Shown here piece by piece: positions 42,001-54,191 of a stretch of DNA of 64,000 nt (position 1 is its first letter; each line of letters opens with the position of its first letter). Origin of the DNA: Prorocentrum cordatum. Taxonomy: Eukaryota > Sar > Dinophyceae > Prorocentrales > Prorocentraceae. The stretch spans positions 218,501 through 282,500 of the forward strand of contig CAUYUJ010014335.1 in NCBI GenBank assembly GCA_963575745.1, in the 5' to 3' direction. The translations under genes and the position numbers were made by a program. The notes below the pieces were generated by a model. That model was not told the origin of the DNA. It made no database searches and saw only the letters and a program-made list of their open reading frames with translations.

Positions 42001-45000
42001 CATCAGCGTCGGGAGCGGGCCTGCCAGCTGTTGTCCAGCAGCTCAGCCTCAGACGACAACGCCATCTCGGCGCGGCTGGCGTGACTGGCGCCCTCCTCCA
42101 CTACCCAGTCTTGCTTGTTTGGGGGCTGGGGCAGGACGGCATAACCTTCGTGAACCAGTGCGACGGCGAGGCCATCTTGGAGTTAGACATGAGCAACAAC
42201 GCGGTGGGGCGCCAGCTCAGAGCGGCATGGCGCGCCAAGCAGCGGGCCGTGCACATTGGAATTCGAGACGGGAGGTTCTGCAAGCACAGCAAGGGCCAGC
42301 GCCCTTGGCCCTGCAGCATTGCGACGGGTGACTTCATCACCGTGCTGACAGGCGCTGGAGCGACGCGAGGAAATGGAAGGCGCGGTGGCGGGCTGGCCCA
42401 GCACCGCAGCGCGCCGGGCGCGGACTCGCGGCGGCCACCGCTGACCACGTTATTGGGGGGCGCCCCACCTTCAGTAACCAGAGGGGGGGGTGCGTCCACG
42501 CGGGGGCGCGAGCGCGCCAGGAAATGCGCGGCATCTGCGAGCGCGCGCGCCAGGACACGTGTTTGCGGGCGGGCATTGCGGGGCAGTGCCCGGGCTGCGG
42601 CGCAGACTGGAGCAGTTGACCAGGAGTGAGACGAAATCGTTGCCCAGGGAAGATGCGCCTGCGACAGCGACTGCGCCGGAAGCGCCCGCGCCCTGCTGCC
42701 GGCAGGGCGCGCAGATCAAAAGGGGGGGCGCGGCGGGGAAGGGGCGATGGAGGAGAAGAGAATGCGACGACCGCGCCCGTTCTGATCGCCCGCCGGCCGC
42801 CGCCCGCGCCGCCAGCAGGGCAGAATGCGCGAAGTGGGCCACGGGGGAGGTCGGGGGAGCGCTGGAGGGGGAAGCCGACGGGCACGGAAACCATCCTGGT
42901 TACTTCCATCAGGCGGTGGCCCTCCGGGTTCTCCGGGGCCGGCCGGCAACGCCGCGATTACTCTGAGCGCATTTTCGCGCGCTGGGGCGGGGGCTGCCGC
43001 GGCGCGGGGCGCTGCGGCGCGGCGGACTTGACGTTCTCCGAGACGAAGGAGGGCGCTGGCGAGAGCTCAAGGAATTCGCGCCCAGCGATTCCAAGCTCTG
43101 CAGGCAGCCACCAGAGATCATGGAGGCAGTTTCGGCGGATGCCGAATTGCGCGATCTGGCGCGCATTTCTGCGAGATCGTCCGTCACGCAGGACATTGAC
43201 AGGAAGAAGAAGCACCGAAGGATGGAGTTTGCGAATTGAGCGCACGATAATGCATTCTACACCTTCGGTTGCGACCCCTGCGGGCCCCCGGCAACGCCGA
43301 GGTCAATGTGCAGTTGTTCCTGACATCGAGGTGGATGACGTCGACGCGGGCCTCCGCTTCGCGAAGAGGGAGGAAACCGGCACCTGGCTGAACACAGGCC
43401 TGCGCGACCAGGCTCGGAAGGTCATCCTGGTGGAGGGCACATTCGCCATCGCGACTTGGGCCGCGACGGTCGATGCGGACGCGGCGATGACCCCGAATCG
43501 CTTGCAGCACAGGCTGTCAGACAAGTGCGCCCCTCCCGCTGGCATCTACCTCGAGAGTTGCCGGTCTGTCAAGCATTGTTAGTTCGGCTGTTTGGAGATT
43601 CTTTTGAAGGCCGCATTGGGGGCGCTCTTGGGGTCGATGGCCTCGCGCAGTATAACGGCGGGATCAAGTGGGAGGCGGGGTGGGCAGCGGCATGCGCTGG
43701 CCCGCGGGCGGGGACTTGTTCGCGCAGGCATGCGACCTGCCTGGGCGCGAACGGCGCCGAGCGCGGGGTCGGGCGCGGCTCCGAGCTGGACAGCGCGCGC
43801 TAGGCAGACTGGCCCCCGTCGGACAAGACTCTGCCAGAGCGCGTGGCGCCTCTGGCGGGGGCGGCGCCACTTGGCGCCGCTCCGACCCAGAGGCGGGCCA
43901 CTACGATGCCGCGGTTGGTGCCCGGTGGCCGCAGACCAGAGGCGACGCAGATTGCCCGGGCACCAGCGCGGCATAATGCCTCGGGATTGACGCCCTCTAG
44001 GGCGCCGCCAATGTTGACGTGCCAAAAATTGGACTTGGTGGCGTCGCTTGGTTGCCGGGGCGGGTGTTCCTTCACAGACTGCAACACTAATCGCGCAGTT
44101 CTCACGATGCTTTTGTCAGGCCAGGCGGCGCGCGCCTCGCAGTTGCAAGGTGCCTCTCGGCGCCTCGTGCGGGCCAGTGTTCCAGTTCGTCGTGGCGCGC
44201 GTGATGGCGCAACTATTTGGACAGTGGCCCCGGCCGGCCAGCGCAGAGCAGGTGCACTGGCTGTGTGCGCATGGTGTTGTTCGGTGTTGATGTTGCGCGT
44301 CGTCATCTGGCAGTGCGTTCGCCTGCTTGCCCTCGCGGGGGAAGCGCCTGTTCCGAGGCCGACGTTGAGGCGGCCCGCGGTGCTTCAGGGGCCCACAAAT
44401 TGGGTTGGCCACGAATCAGGAAGAGCAGTGGACGAGTTGCTGCTTCTGGCAGCAAGCGGCCCAGCATCTCGGCGAGTTGACGCGGCGACGTCGGCGAAAA
44501 CGTTCATGGAAGAAGTCTGCGACGCGGAAACACCGAATGACATGGCGCCGTCGTTGCATCAGAACGGTCGATTGAGTCAGACGTTGGCCCCCCCCCCTCC
44601 CCCCCCCCACACAACCTATGATAATTGCGGCTTATCGGAGACGCCCGCGGCGAATCACCGCCCTTTTCTTGCCTTTTGGACGCGCCTACGTGGCCTACCG
44701 GCGGGCTGGAGCTATCGGAACAGGAGCCCCCCCAGCTGTCGCTGAAAGCTTTCCGGGGGACACGCGAGGAAGAGGAGAGCGAGGAGAATCATGAAAATGG
44801 AGCAGGAGGAGGGAAGGAGGAGGAGAAGGAGGAGGAGGAGGAGGAGGAGGACGACGACGCCTCTTGGATGCGTCTTGGCACTCCTGGGGGGCTGCTCGTC
44901 ACGGCGCTGTCTGGGCGCGGACGAGCGTTTGCTTCCACGGCTGCGGCCTAGCAGAAGGGGTCGATTCATGTGCGCCACTCAGGAAGCTTAACAAACTCAG

Positions 45001-45181
45001 GAGCTCAGGCGCCCATGCCCCGACCGGAGTCCTGTGAACTGTTACGTCGGGGGCCCTGTGGCCGGGCCGCAGGCGCTTCGCCTCGAAGGCCGGGAGGCCC
45101 TTCCTACGCGCGCCCGTCGTTCCTGCCCGAGGCCAAGCCCCGACGCGGAAAGCCAGGGGGGCGATTCATGCGAAGACATGG
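42001..45181. other. Unresolved region between LINE A fragments
   Basis: Multiple overlapping open frames in all plus frames with no clear family. A CPGCGADW-like knuckle reads near 42583-42606. A short GGA tract sits at 44813-44860. It could hold an insertion that separated the two LINE A parts, or the debris of further elements. Confidence 0.3.
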
Positions 45182-45838
45182 TTGACCGAGCCATCCAAGA
45201 GGGTGAGCAAGAAATCGCTTTCACCTTGGACCTCCCACAGTTGCCCGAGCTGCGGGGCGCCTGGGGACGACCTCCTCCACCAGTTGCGGCTCCGCCCTGA
45301 GAATAGCAACATCCAGGGTGTCAGGGGTGAGTTGGTCCAGGAGGCGCCTGGCGGGTGTTCTCACCGCCCCTGCTTTTTGCTCGGCGGTCTCCCCCCGAGA
45401 CCCTGGGCTGACCGTTGTTGCGGTGTCCCCATTCAGGGGGGGGAGAGTCTCAGTGCTGTCCTAGCTGATAGATGTTGCGCGCTGGGTGAGGGGTGCGTCA
45501 TCGGATCGGAGGGGGCGGGGGGGGGGGGGCGCCTTGACCCTCGAATCGAGCGGTGTGGATGGGGCTTCGCCATCTTCAGTGGAGGCAAGCATGTCTGCTG
45601 GGGGCTTGGTTCTCTGGTCGCGGACAGACTAACCTATCCAGATGCAGGTCTGGCAGCCTTCGCGAAGGCGACGCAGCTCACCGCGGGAACCGTTGTCTGC
45701 GGCATAGGTAACCAGGGCGTCGCGACGAGCATCCCAGCGGGGCCCGTTCCGAAGCGCAAGGAGCTGGCGGTGGGGTGCAGGTTCAGGCGGAGTGCAGGTT
45801 CATTCGGTCCCGTTTGCCGACAGGGTTGCAGTGGTTGA
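45182..45838 (+). pseudogene. LINE A: zinc knuckle plus RNase H remnant
   Basis: Two domains are recognisable in one frame. First a knuckle CPSCGAPGDDLLHQLRLRP, in which the fourth metal ligand (normally Cys in a W-R-C-P context) has become Arg. About 85 residues later comes an RNase H-like block: DPRIERCGWGFAIFSGG, then LTYPDAGLAAFAKA and TAGTVVCGIGNQGVAT. In live family members these correspond to a DGS-type first Asp, an AEL Glu and a (S/T)D third Asp. Here they read IGS, AGL and GIGN, so the acidic catalytic residues appear lost. There is no preceding methionine or promoter. It is a dead 3' portion of a LINE of the RT-zinc-RNase H type. Confidence 0.65.
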
Positions 45839-46752
45839 GTTTGACAATATGACTTGAAAGGTCCCGGGCTCGTCGCTGGCCGTCGTTTGCGCCCTGGTCC
45901 AACAGGCCCCAGCCTTTGATGGAGCTCCTTCCAAAGGAATCGTGCCGAAGAGGCCAAGACTAGGGCTGCCCATCAGAAGAGGGCCAACGAGCGCCAGATC
46001 GAGCAGCTTCCTGCCCATCGCAGCGCCAGGTTGACAAAACCCAGGGTGGTCAGTGGATCTGCATGGCGTGTGTTTGAAGGACGGGGCGGAGAGCGTAATC
46101 TGTTTCAAATCCGATTGTCGGGGGATGCCCTCACCGGTTCACGGATCACATCGAGTCGACTCTTTCGGGGCGAGTTTTGGTGTCATTTCTGGTGGTACCG
46201 GAGTTCGATCTCCGGAAATTCGAACGGCAGTGCATCCCTGGTTTGTCCGCGCACGGCAAGCGTGCTATGGCCCGACTCTCTGCGGGCAGGCTCCCCCCCC
46301 GACTTCAGGCTTGGCCTGGAAGAGAGGGGGCTCGAGGTCCAGCCTCGGCTTGCTGGGCGGCACTCTTGCTACGAGTAGTGAGCTATGTTTTGCTAGTGGG
46401 AGGGCCAGCTGGCTCCCACGTGCTCGCATGCTGAGACCCCTAAGAACATAAACCAGCAATGTTCAGAAGCTTAATGTCGCTGTCGGCAGCCTCGGCCTCA
46501 GCCGCCGTCGGACGTAACAGACGCCGCGTTTCTATTGAAGTGGCGCAAGGATTAGCAAAGTCCTTCCCTTTGGCGCCCGGCTCAAGTGGGCGTCTGGCTC
46601 GGCCGAAGCAGATCACATATCTGGGGGGGCGAAGGCGGGCGCAAACACGGGGTCGACACCAAAAGACAAAACGCGCAAGGTAGAAGTAACCGGAGGAGGT
46701 AGTGGGCGAGGGCGCGGGGGAAGGGGGCGAGGAGGACGCGCGCGCGTAGGAA
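45839..46752. other. Possible 3' end of LINE A; no clear gene
   Basis: A frame from 46053 contains HGVCLKDGAESVICFKSDCR, which may be a decayed second knuckle. No other motif was recognised. Confidence 0.3.
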
Positions 46753-47420
46753 GTGCTCGAGAAAATGATGCGCATGGGGGCGGGGAAGAGGAAGGGCATG
46801 AAAGACACAAAGGCGGGAGTGGAGGAGGCGAAGGACGTCGCCCGGCAGGCGAATGTCACCGCGAGCATGGTCAAGGAGGAGGTGAACACCATGACGGAGG
46901 ATTTGCCGAATGTTGCACCGGACATCGTAAAATGAATGCCTTCCTCAGCGAGCTCGCCGAACCCACATCAGGGTGAACGGGAACTCGCAGAATCGGAACA
47001 GCGCACGCGGCAGGTCATCGCATTCGGCTTCGAGGAGCGCATGGTGGCTACCAAATCGCTTCGGTGCTGGGGGGCATGATCAGCAAGGTCATGGGGGCCG
47101 ATCATAGTATCGCGATTTCTTCTCCCACGGATCCTTCGAAGATCGGCTTGCTATCTTTCCAGTCGCTGCCGAAAAAAGGTCGAGTTCTATAGAGGGGCCC
47201 GGGGCGCCCCAAATATCGCAGGAGTGTTAGGAGGTGATTTTTCAGTAATAATTTGACGAGGGATGAGGGGTCAAGGGCGAAGAGATCGGGATATTTCAAA
47301 TGCCACTTTTGCAGCCGCGACCAGTTCAAGGGCAAAGATGCGAACCTCATATGGCCGAAGAAATGGCGGGCACCACCGACGCGTTGGGGCATGAAGGCCA
47401 AGTGGCATGGCACAGCGAGC
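46753..47420 (+). pseudogene. LINE B: possible ORF1 remnant
   Basis: A 60-residue open frame (RKGMKDTKAGVEEAKDVARQ, NVTASMVKEEVNTMTEDLPN) is helical and charged, like the coiled-coil part of LINE ORF1 proteins. In other frames downstream come ERELAESEQRTRQVIAFGFE and GYFKCHFCSRDQFKGKDANL. The frames do not connect without shifts. Position just upstream of the endonuclease supports ORF1, but there is no diagnostic domain. Confidence 0.3.
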
Positions 47421-47798
47421 AATGGGAGCGGTCCGTTTCAACATCTGCAAGGGTAGCGCAGGCAGGCGTCGAAGCATGCATGCAAAATGTTTGCAGAAAA
47501 AAGTGTGCCAAAGGACCCGGGCACCGACGGCGAGTGGCCATCGAGCGCCATTCGGCGCGGACCAGAGACAAGGAGAGGGGGGGAATATGGAGGAGGACGT
47601 CTACCTGTGCGAGAACAGCTTCATCAAGGTCAACACGTTTTCAAATCGCGCGGGGGGGGGAAGTATTGCGATGCTTATGGAGACGCCCTTGTCATTTTCA
47701 TATTCCGGCCCTCAAGGGGCAGGCGACGACGGCCAGGACAGACTCTGCGGCGCACGTGTCGCAAGTGAGTGCAATAACGGATAGTTTGTTCGCGTTCA

Positions 47799-48520
47799 TT
47801 GCAAACCACGTTTCGGGAGGAAGAGTTGTTTATAGAGATGCAGAGTGTCGGATGGGATGTTGGTTTACTTGCCGAGACGTGGCTGGAGATGAGACAGGAC
47901 AGATGGAGGGTCGCGGATGGTCATAGGTTGTGTGGTTCTGGAGGTTTGCGAGGACGCAGCGGGACGGGGATTTTATTGCAGAAGCGCTGGGCGCGGGGAT
48001 TTCCCGACTTCCACCCGCCATCCGACAGGGCTTGCGCAGTGGACCTTCGCATGTGCAACAGAAATGTCCGATTCATTTGTGTCTATATGCCGCGTGGGGG
48101 GCATGGCGACGAGGACGTAGAGGGGACTCATTTGCAACCTGACCGTTTGATGCAAGGGGCCCGGAGGGCAAAAATAATGCGCGTGCTACTCGGGGACTAG
48201 AACGCTACAGTAGGCGCGCGCAGCACTGGAGATGACGAGCGCACCGTTGGAAGATGCGGCGTGGGATGCAAGAGCGACAGGGGCCATTGGTTACTGGGGC
48301 GGGCAACTGCGCTGGAGCTAGCCATCGCGAGCACGATGATCGAGAATAATTTCGAAGAGCAGTGGGCGTGCCAGAACGACGGCACCAAGCGCACGCTGGA
48401 GTATGATTTGTTGGATGCACAACGGACGCATGCCGTCGGGGGCGCCGGGGCGAGCAACGATGCGATTCCTGGACAGGACCACCGCGCACTCAAGGTCACG
48501 TTCAGATGGAGTTCCCAGCC
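47799..48520 (+). pseudogene. LINE B: APE-type endonuclease domain with internal TAG
   Basis: This domain nicks target DNA in LINE retrotransposition. Visible in order: WDVGLLAETWL (the metal-binding Glu block), GTGILLQKRW, CAVDLRM, RFICVYMPRGG (the Y-x-P block), LLGD-stop-NATVG (the GD-x-N block), a TLEYDLLDA block (the normal IDY region), and GQDHRALKVTF (the final D-H pair). The TAG at 48198-48200 replaces the aromatic codon normally found between GD and N, and could derive from TGG by one change. Frame 3 is otherwise continuous. A frameshift to frame 2 follows near 48540. Confidence 0.8.
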
Positions 48521-48571
48521 TGCAGAGGACTTGAACAATAATCGGCGGTCTTCAAAGCGAAGCCTCCGGAA

Positions 48572-50095
48572 ATGGAGGCCGAGAGACCAGGGGGGGTGCC
48601 AGAACCTGCTGGATGCATTATTGGCGCCCTATCACTGATCGAGCATGCCGGCCCGACGACCCGGATCGAGGAGAGATGCCGCCATATTGGAAGTGCATTC
48701 TTGGACGCCGCGGAGGCCCGCGATGAAAAGGAACAGCTCCAGGCTCGAGAGGGCGAGGCGGCGCGGAATCAGCGACGCACTTTGATTGCGAAGCGGCGGT
48801 CCGCAATGCAGGTGGGGGGCAAAAATGGCGCGAAGATTGCGAGCAAACTCGCGCGCGAAGCAATTTGCGCGAAGGCCAAGGCGCGGAAGAGCGCCGGGAT
48901 AACTCGAGTTCTACAGGAGTTCGAAGATTTGCAGCGGATCCAAGGCACGCGCAATACTGGGAATAAGTTTTACATGTCTTCCGTCTTTGACGCTGGGGGC
49001 GCCGGGCAGACGCAGGCACGAGATATCGCTGAAGTATTTGCTGTGTTCTTCGAATATGTATACCATGGCGAGAGCGACTCGTATCAATCAGGCGGCATTT
49101 GCGATCGCGCCGCGACTGCCGCGCCGGAGGAAGTACGACGCCAGCTGATGACGATGCGCGCGGGAAAGGCTGCAGATGAGAATGGCCTGGTGGTTGAGCT
49201 ACTTCGCGAAGGGGGCGACTTGTCGATGCAAATGATAGCAGACGTGTTCACGGCTGCATTGGGCCCGGGAGCTACTGTGCCAAGTTAATGGAAGACATCT
49301 TCAATCAGAGTACTCTTCAAGAAAGGGGGCGAGCGTTTACCGGGGAACTACGGGCCCATCTGCATGATTTCGATGTTGCACAGAGTTTTTCAGCAACGTA
49401 AAAGTGCGGAAGAACCAAAGACAGGTTCTTCGCGGAGCAGTTTGTCGATCAAGCCGGTTGTGCACCAGGTTTCAGCTGTGACGATCATATTTTCGCAGTC
49501 GCTTTGTTAGCAGAGAAGTGCAACGAGTTCAACTTACCGTTATGGATTGCAACGCTGGACTTTAAGAAGTCTTTCGATTCCATATGTCACTCGAGCATCT
49601 GGGAATCGTTGGTGGCTCGCGGAGTACCGTCCGTCTACGTGCGCATGCTATCCCTGCTATGTTCCGGACAGCGGGCGCATGTCAGTTGCGACGCGTTGAG
49701 CTGAGACTTTGACATTTTACGGGGAGTGAAACAAGGCGACCCCATAAGCCCAATCATTTTCAATTGCGTACTCGAGGAGGTGATGCACGGGGTAAACATG
49801 CATTGGGCGGCCAAAAGGTACGGCGTGCAGCTTGGCTACAGTGGACATTCCGTGCTTACCAACTTGAGGTTTGCAGATGACATTTTGCTCGTGGGCTGCT
49901 CGCTGCCACAAATCATGAGAATGATCGCGGACGTGAAGCGTGAAGGTGCTAAGGCCGGGCTGGAGCTACACCCAGAAAGGACGCATATTCAGCACATTGG
50001 AACTGGTTACGGCAGTAAGGTCAGATTGGCCGTTGTTGATGGCATGCAGATAGAAGTAATGGGGCCGATGGAATCGAGCTGACAAAACACTGCCG
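48572..50095 (+). pseudogene. LINE B: reverse transcriptase, broken by stops and frameshifts
   Basis: Order of blocks: RRQLMTMRAGKAADENGLVV (motif 0/1), then TVPS-stop-WKTSSIRVLFKKGG (TAA at 49286-49288) and NYGPICMISMLHRVF. A shift from frame 2 to frame 1 near 49390 follows. Then come LWIATLDFKKSFDSI (motif A), a TGA at 49702-49704, GVKQGDPISPIIFN (motif B), LRFADDILLVG (motif C, FADD at 49870-49881) and GLELHPERTHI (motif D). The catalytic aspartates of A and C are intact, but at least two stops and two frameshifts make the copy non-functional. About 30-60 residues expected after motif D appear deleted near 50080. Confidence 0.88.
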
Positions 50096-50503
50096 CTCGA
50101 TCTTCGCATGCAGCTCTTCCATTCCGTGGTGACACCGACAGCGCTGTATGGTTGTGGCAGCTGGGTACTGACAGTGGAACGAGATTCAAAACTGAAGGGG
50201 ACACAATTTGAAGTGGTACGGGCTATGCTGGGGCGGGGGCGCAAGTATAAGCCAGACGGGGACGTGGAGACACGGGTGGATTGGGCACGGCGCGTGACAA
50301 TGAAGGCGCGGCAAGTCATGAAGCACCACGACGTACCGATCTGGACAGAGCGCAGATCTCGGTTACAGCGCCGGGGCGAGAGATTCAAAGATATGAGTTT
50401 CGACCGGTGGGCCCGGCGAATCCACGACTGGATCCCAGACGGGCGCAGAGCACGCGGACATCTTCTTACGAGATGGTCCGATCAATTTCCGCTGAGCCCG
50501 TAA
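50096..50503 (+). pseudogene. LINE B: C-terminal domain after RT
   Basis: Reads LRMQLFHSVVTPTALYGCGS then W, and later VDWARRVTMKARQVMKHHDV, FDRWARRIHDWIPDGRRARG and HLLTRWSDQFPLSP. This is the standard tail of many L1/RTE-like LINEs (YGCxxW followed by RW and GR...RWxD). It lies in frame 2, so another shift separates it from motif D. It ends in a TAA. Confidence 0.8.
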
Positions 50504-50535
50504 GAGCACGCGGCCGCGCGCGCGGCCCGTATTCA

Positions 50536-50558
50536 GCGTTCGTTCGTTCGTTCGTTTT
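50536..50558 (+). repeat. GTTC repeat, possible 3' tail of LINE B
   Basis: Four to five GTTC units about 35 bp after the LINE B stop codon. Non-LTR elements often end in a short tandem repeat, so this may mark the 3' end. Confidence 0.5.
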
Positions 50559-50654
50559 CTTTGTTGTCCAATCAAGCCTGAGAGCCTGGAAGACCACCCT
50601 CTAGGTCCTGGTGCGCTTTTTTTTCTTGAGCTTGAGGACGGTGAGGAGGCGGAA

Positions 50655-50712
50655 CAGCATGAGGAGGAGGAGGAGGAGGAGGAGGATCAGCAGCAGGAGG
50701 AGGAGGGTGATG
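50655..50712. repeat. Short GGA tract
   Basis: GGA repeats with a CAGCAG insert. Confidence 0.85.
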
Positions 50713-50889
50713 ATGTGGAAGGCAGTCACGTTTGACACCCTTCATATTCACTTGTTGAGGAGCTCTGATGGAGTTCATTTTGGACATATGTTGGCTGCCT
50801 TGGGCTGCTGCGGAGCAGTCTGTAGCTTACAGGGTGGCCGTATTTGGATTTTGTTGGCATTCACTTTGGTTCGTTCGGGTAGTATTGGG

Positions 50890-51150
50890 GTTCGCTGTCC
50901 GCCGTGGGGCATTGGGCCGCCGAAGGGTGTTCGTGGCCGTCGCGGGTCTCTCCCGAGGCACGTTTGGCCGTCTTGGGACGGTCTTGGGGGGGTTGTGGCC
51001 ATCATGGTGTCTTCGTGGGCAGTCTTGGGGTCCTCTTGGAGGCATCTTGGGCCGTGGTGGGTCCATCTTGGGCCGCCTGGGGACCCTTACGGGGCGTCTT
51101 GGAAGCCGATTGGGCCATCTTGGTTGCCGTGGTTGCCTGTCTGGGTCGTC
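50890..51150. repeat. Oligopurine minisatellite, inverted orientation
   Basis: Degenerate TCTTGGG / GGCCATCTTGG / GTCTTGGGGTCC units. Reverse-complemented, they match the CCCAAGACGGCCC-type tracts at 54012, 57481 and 62118. Confidence 0.7.
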
Positions 51151-51479
51151 TTAAGCCGGGAGCGCGGACCTATAGTTGTTTTTGGTTCGAGGCAACGTGG
51201 CCCCGAGGGGGTGTGTGCATGCAGCGGTCCGCGAGAATGGGGAGGTGGGGAAGTTGAAGACTACAGAAACCTTGTCATGCAGCCAGCAAGCACTTGCCAT
51301 TCGATGACGCCTCATACTGCCAGGGTTGCACGGATATTAGTTTTACATATTGGTATATACATATACAGGTAGATCAGACAGTTTGGGCCTCGCATATTGA
51401 TTTCGTTCGTGATATCGATGCGGTACTATCAGTCTGGTGCAATCTAGGTCGTGAATCCGTATGGCGCAGTCTTTGCGGT

Positions 51480-51720
51480 GCCAAGCAACGCGACAATGCA
51501 ACACAATCCACATCAATGCAATGAAATGCAATACAGAGCAATGCAATGCAAGGCAACCCACAGCACCGCACAGCGATGCAACGCGATTCAAACCAATGCA
51601 TCGCAATGCAATGCCATGCGATTGCAATGCAGCGCATTGCGATTGCAGTGCAGCGCGGGTGCTAAGCGGTGGAGAGCAGGTCAACGCAATGCGATTGCAG
51701 TGCAGCGCGATTGCAACTCC
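51480..51720. repeat. AATGC pentanucleotide-derived tract
   Basis: Repeated GCAATGCAATGC and GCGATTGCAATGCAGC units with many variants; an old, degenerate pentamer array. Confidence 0.85.
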
Positions 51721-53885
51721 AGGGGGCGTGCGGAGAAGCGGCGGCGACGGACGGGAACGGGCCGCCAGATCCGCACACTGGCTTTCTCTTTGGAGCCACG
51801 GTACGGCGACCGACGGACGGGAACAGGGCCGCCGAGGCTGCGCACATGCCCAGTCTCCCAGAGGAGAAGTAAGAACCCCTGAAGTGCAAGCATTGTTTGG
51901 GGATCCTGCACAGACATAAACCTGCACCTACATACATGAGTATGTTCTGTTGAATGGGCCTATCCAGCATGGACGTCGTATCGTGCTCCACATAGCAATC
52001 TGCGAGCACGGGTTTGCTGTTCGATGAGGTCGCGTGAATGCTGAATGATTTCCAGCAGCGTCCCACATGGGAGCTATTTTCCCCATAAGCTGGAATGCGC
52101 GCAGTACGTGATCGAATGGCTCACTCGGTAAGGTCCAGTAGTGCTTTGCATTCTCCCAAGAATCCGACCTTACGTTCGCCTTGACGCCATGGCTCCCACT
52201 AGCCAGCGCGAGCCATCCGTGCAACGCAGCAGTGGCATGTGATGTGCGTCACTGGTGCTTCCCTTCTCTCTCCTCCCTCGCGCGCGTTATCCGCTCTTCC
52301 CCTCCTGACCTCGTGTACGGTTGCGGTGCCACAGTAAGGTCCATGTAGGGGTCAAGAGGGGCCTGAGGATTCGAGCTGGTCCTTAGGTCTAGATCTGTAG
52401 TCTTTTTTTCGTGGCCGAGGCTCGCCGTGACCCGTTCGTTCCTGAATACGCGCTTCCCTGCGATAGCACTGCAGCTCTCCTCGCCGGCTGGTTGTTCCTC
52501 CTTGGCTGCGCCCCTGCCCCCAGGCTCTACACGCTGGTGGACCACTACGCGCCCAACGCGTCCAGGGAACGCCCCAGCGCGCTTCCGCCCGGGAGGGGGC
52601 AGGAGGGCAAGGGGAGGGCAGGTGTGGAGCTGGAGAGAGGACCACCACCAACTCCTCCTCCTCCTCCTCCTCCTCCTCCTCCTCCTCCTCCTCCTCCTCC
52701 TCTTCCTCCGCATGTGTGAGGGGCACGGGGGGGGAGGGGGGGCGGAGAGGCTCAGGGGGGGATGCATCAGCCACCAATCGGCCATTCATTGCTCGACGGG
52801 GCCCGGCAGCCCATCGCGCCAAGGGTGGTGCGTGCTCGATGTCGGGGGCCCATCGCGGGTCTATCGGCGATGTGTCGCCGATTCGAGCCCGATGCCTTCC
52901 CCTCAGCCAGCACCCCCCAAAGTTCCCCTCAATGTGAGAGTGTGCTGAGCTGATGGATCGCAAGCAACGTCAGCCCAGTCGATCTGAAGCAGAGAGTGTG
53001 CCGCCGCTGACCGCTGATCCCCCCCGTCCGCTCGTCGACCATAAGGAGCTTCTGGCCAAGTGGCGATTGGTTCCACATGGAGGTTGTGGGTCTGGACACG
53101 GCGGTTGGGGATAGTTGAATCTGGCTTGGTGGGCAGGAGCAAGAGGCACAAAGCGATGTACGTAGAGATGTCGCTTGCTCCCCCACCTTGCAGAAGGCTG
53201 CGCTACATTTGTATGGTTCTGGTTCTCGCGTCTGCGTTGTGCCTGCTTCCCCATTCAGTCATGCATTACGATCGCGCGGCGTTGCTATAACTTTCGCTCG
53301 AGCTATGTCTCGCATGTTCGGTGCCATGCCGCCACCGCTCCGTTCCCAGCGGGGCCGCGCCTGGGCACGCATGCGAGCGTCCGCCCGTCCGTTCGAAGAA
53401 GGCGCACGTTGGGCAATGCAAGCGATTGTCTTAGTATGCGCGACGCCTGAGGGGCAGAAGGAGGGGAAGTGGGCGAGGAGGCTGGGCTGGAGTGGAGGAG
53501 CGGGCAGTAGGAGGAAGGAGGGGGAGAAGGGGGCGGATGGAGGGACCGAGGGGGGAATCGCGAGGGTGTGGTTCGAGTAACATGTCGATGATGGTGTCAG
53601 GAGAATGCCTGAGCTGATCATTTTGCGGTTGGTTCCTGCGTTAAGCCCAGCATCCCCAGGAGTCGTGGATCTTGCTTATCGTCACGGCTTGCCTGATGCA
53701 GATCTCTGTGAGTACGAAGGGGGGGGGTAGTTGTACACCGCCTTGTTGGCTCCGTACTGCCTTCATTGCCCCTGCTCCAGTCTACCCTCGCGTGCGAATG
53801 CCCAGCGCCAAAGCATCCGAACCTACTCTGTGGGGTGACGGACAGAGCGAGGTGGGAGTGACGCCGTGTTGGTGGGGCGAAGCCT
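51721..53885. other. No gene recognised; CTC tract inside
   Basis: A local duplication GGCGACGGACGGGAACGGGC / GCGACCGACGGACGGGAACA occurs near 51740 and 51806. A CTC tract occupies 52653-52707. Otherwise short featureless frames. Confidence 0.5.
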
Positions 53886-53962
53886 CCTCCTCCTCGTCCT
53901 CCTCCTCGTCCTCGTCCTCCTCGTCCTCCTCCTCCTCCTCCTCCTCCTCCTCCTTCTCCTCC
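53886..53962. repeat. CTC tract
   Basis: CTC/CTCGTC repeats, pyrimidine on the plus strand. Confidence 0.93.
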
Positions 53963-54011
53963 CCCCTCTAGGGAGGGGCTCGAGGGGAGGGGCCACGGGC
54001 ACACGCCGCGG

Positions 54012-54191
54012 CGTACACACGCCCGCCCGGCCCCAGGACGGCCCCAGAGGCGCCCAAGACGGCCCAGGATACCCCAAAAGAGCGGCCCCAGAGAGGTCCC
54101 AGGCGGCTCCAAGACGGCCCAAGAGCGCTCCAAGAGAGCCGAAGCCCGCCCGAGAGCATTCCAAGATGGCCCAGGATGGTCTCAAGACGGT
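54012..54191. repeat. CCCAAGACGGCCC oligopurine minisatellite
   Basis: Degenerate units such as CCCAAGACGGCCCAGGATAC and TCCAAGACGGCCCAAGAGCG. It runs directly into the spliced-leader sequence. Related tracts are at 50890 (inverted), 57481 and 62118. Confidence 0.8.

Noticed and set aside
45182-45838. Free-standing RNase H gene
   Set aside because: No start codon, missing acidic residues, and a LINE-type zinc knuckle in front; a retroelement fragment explains it better.
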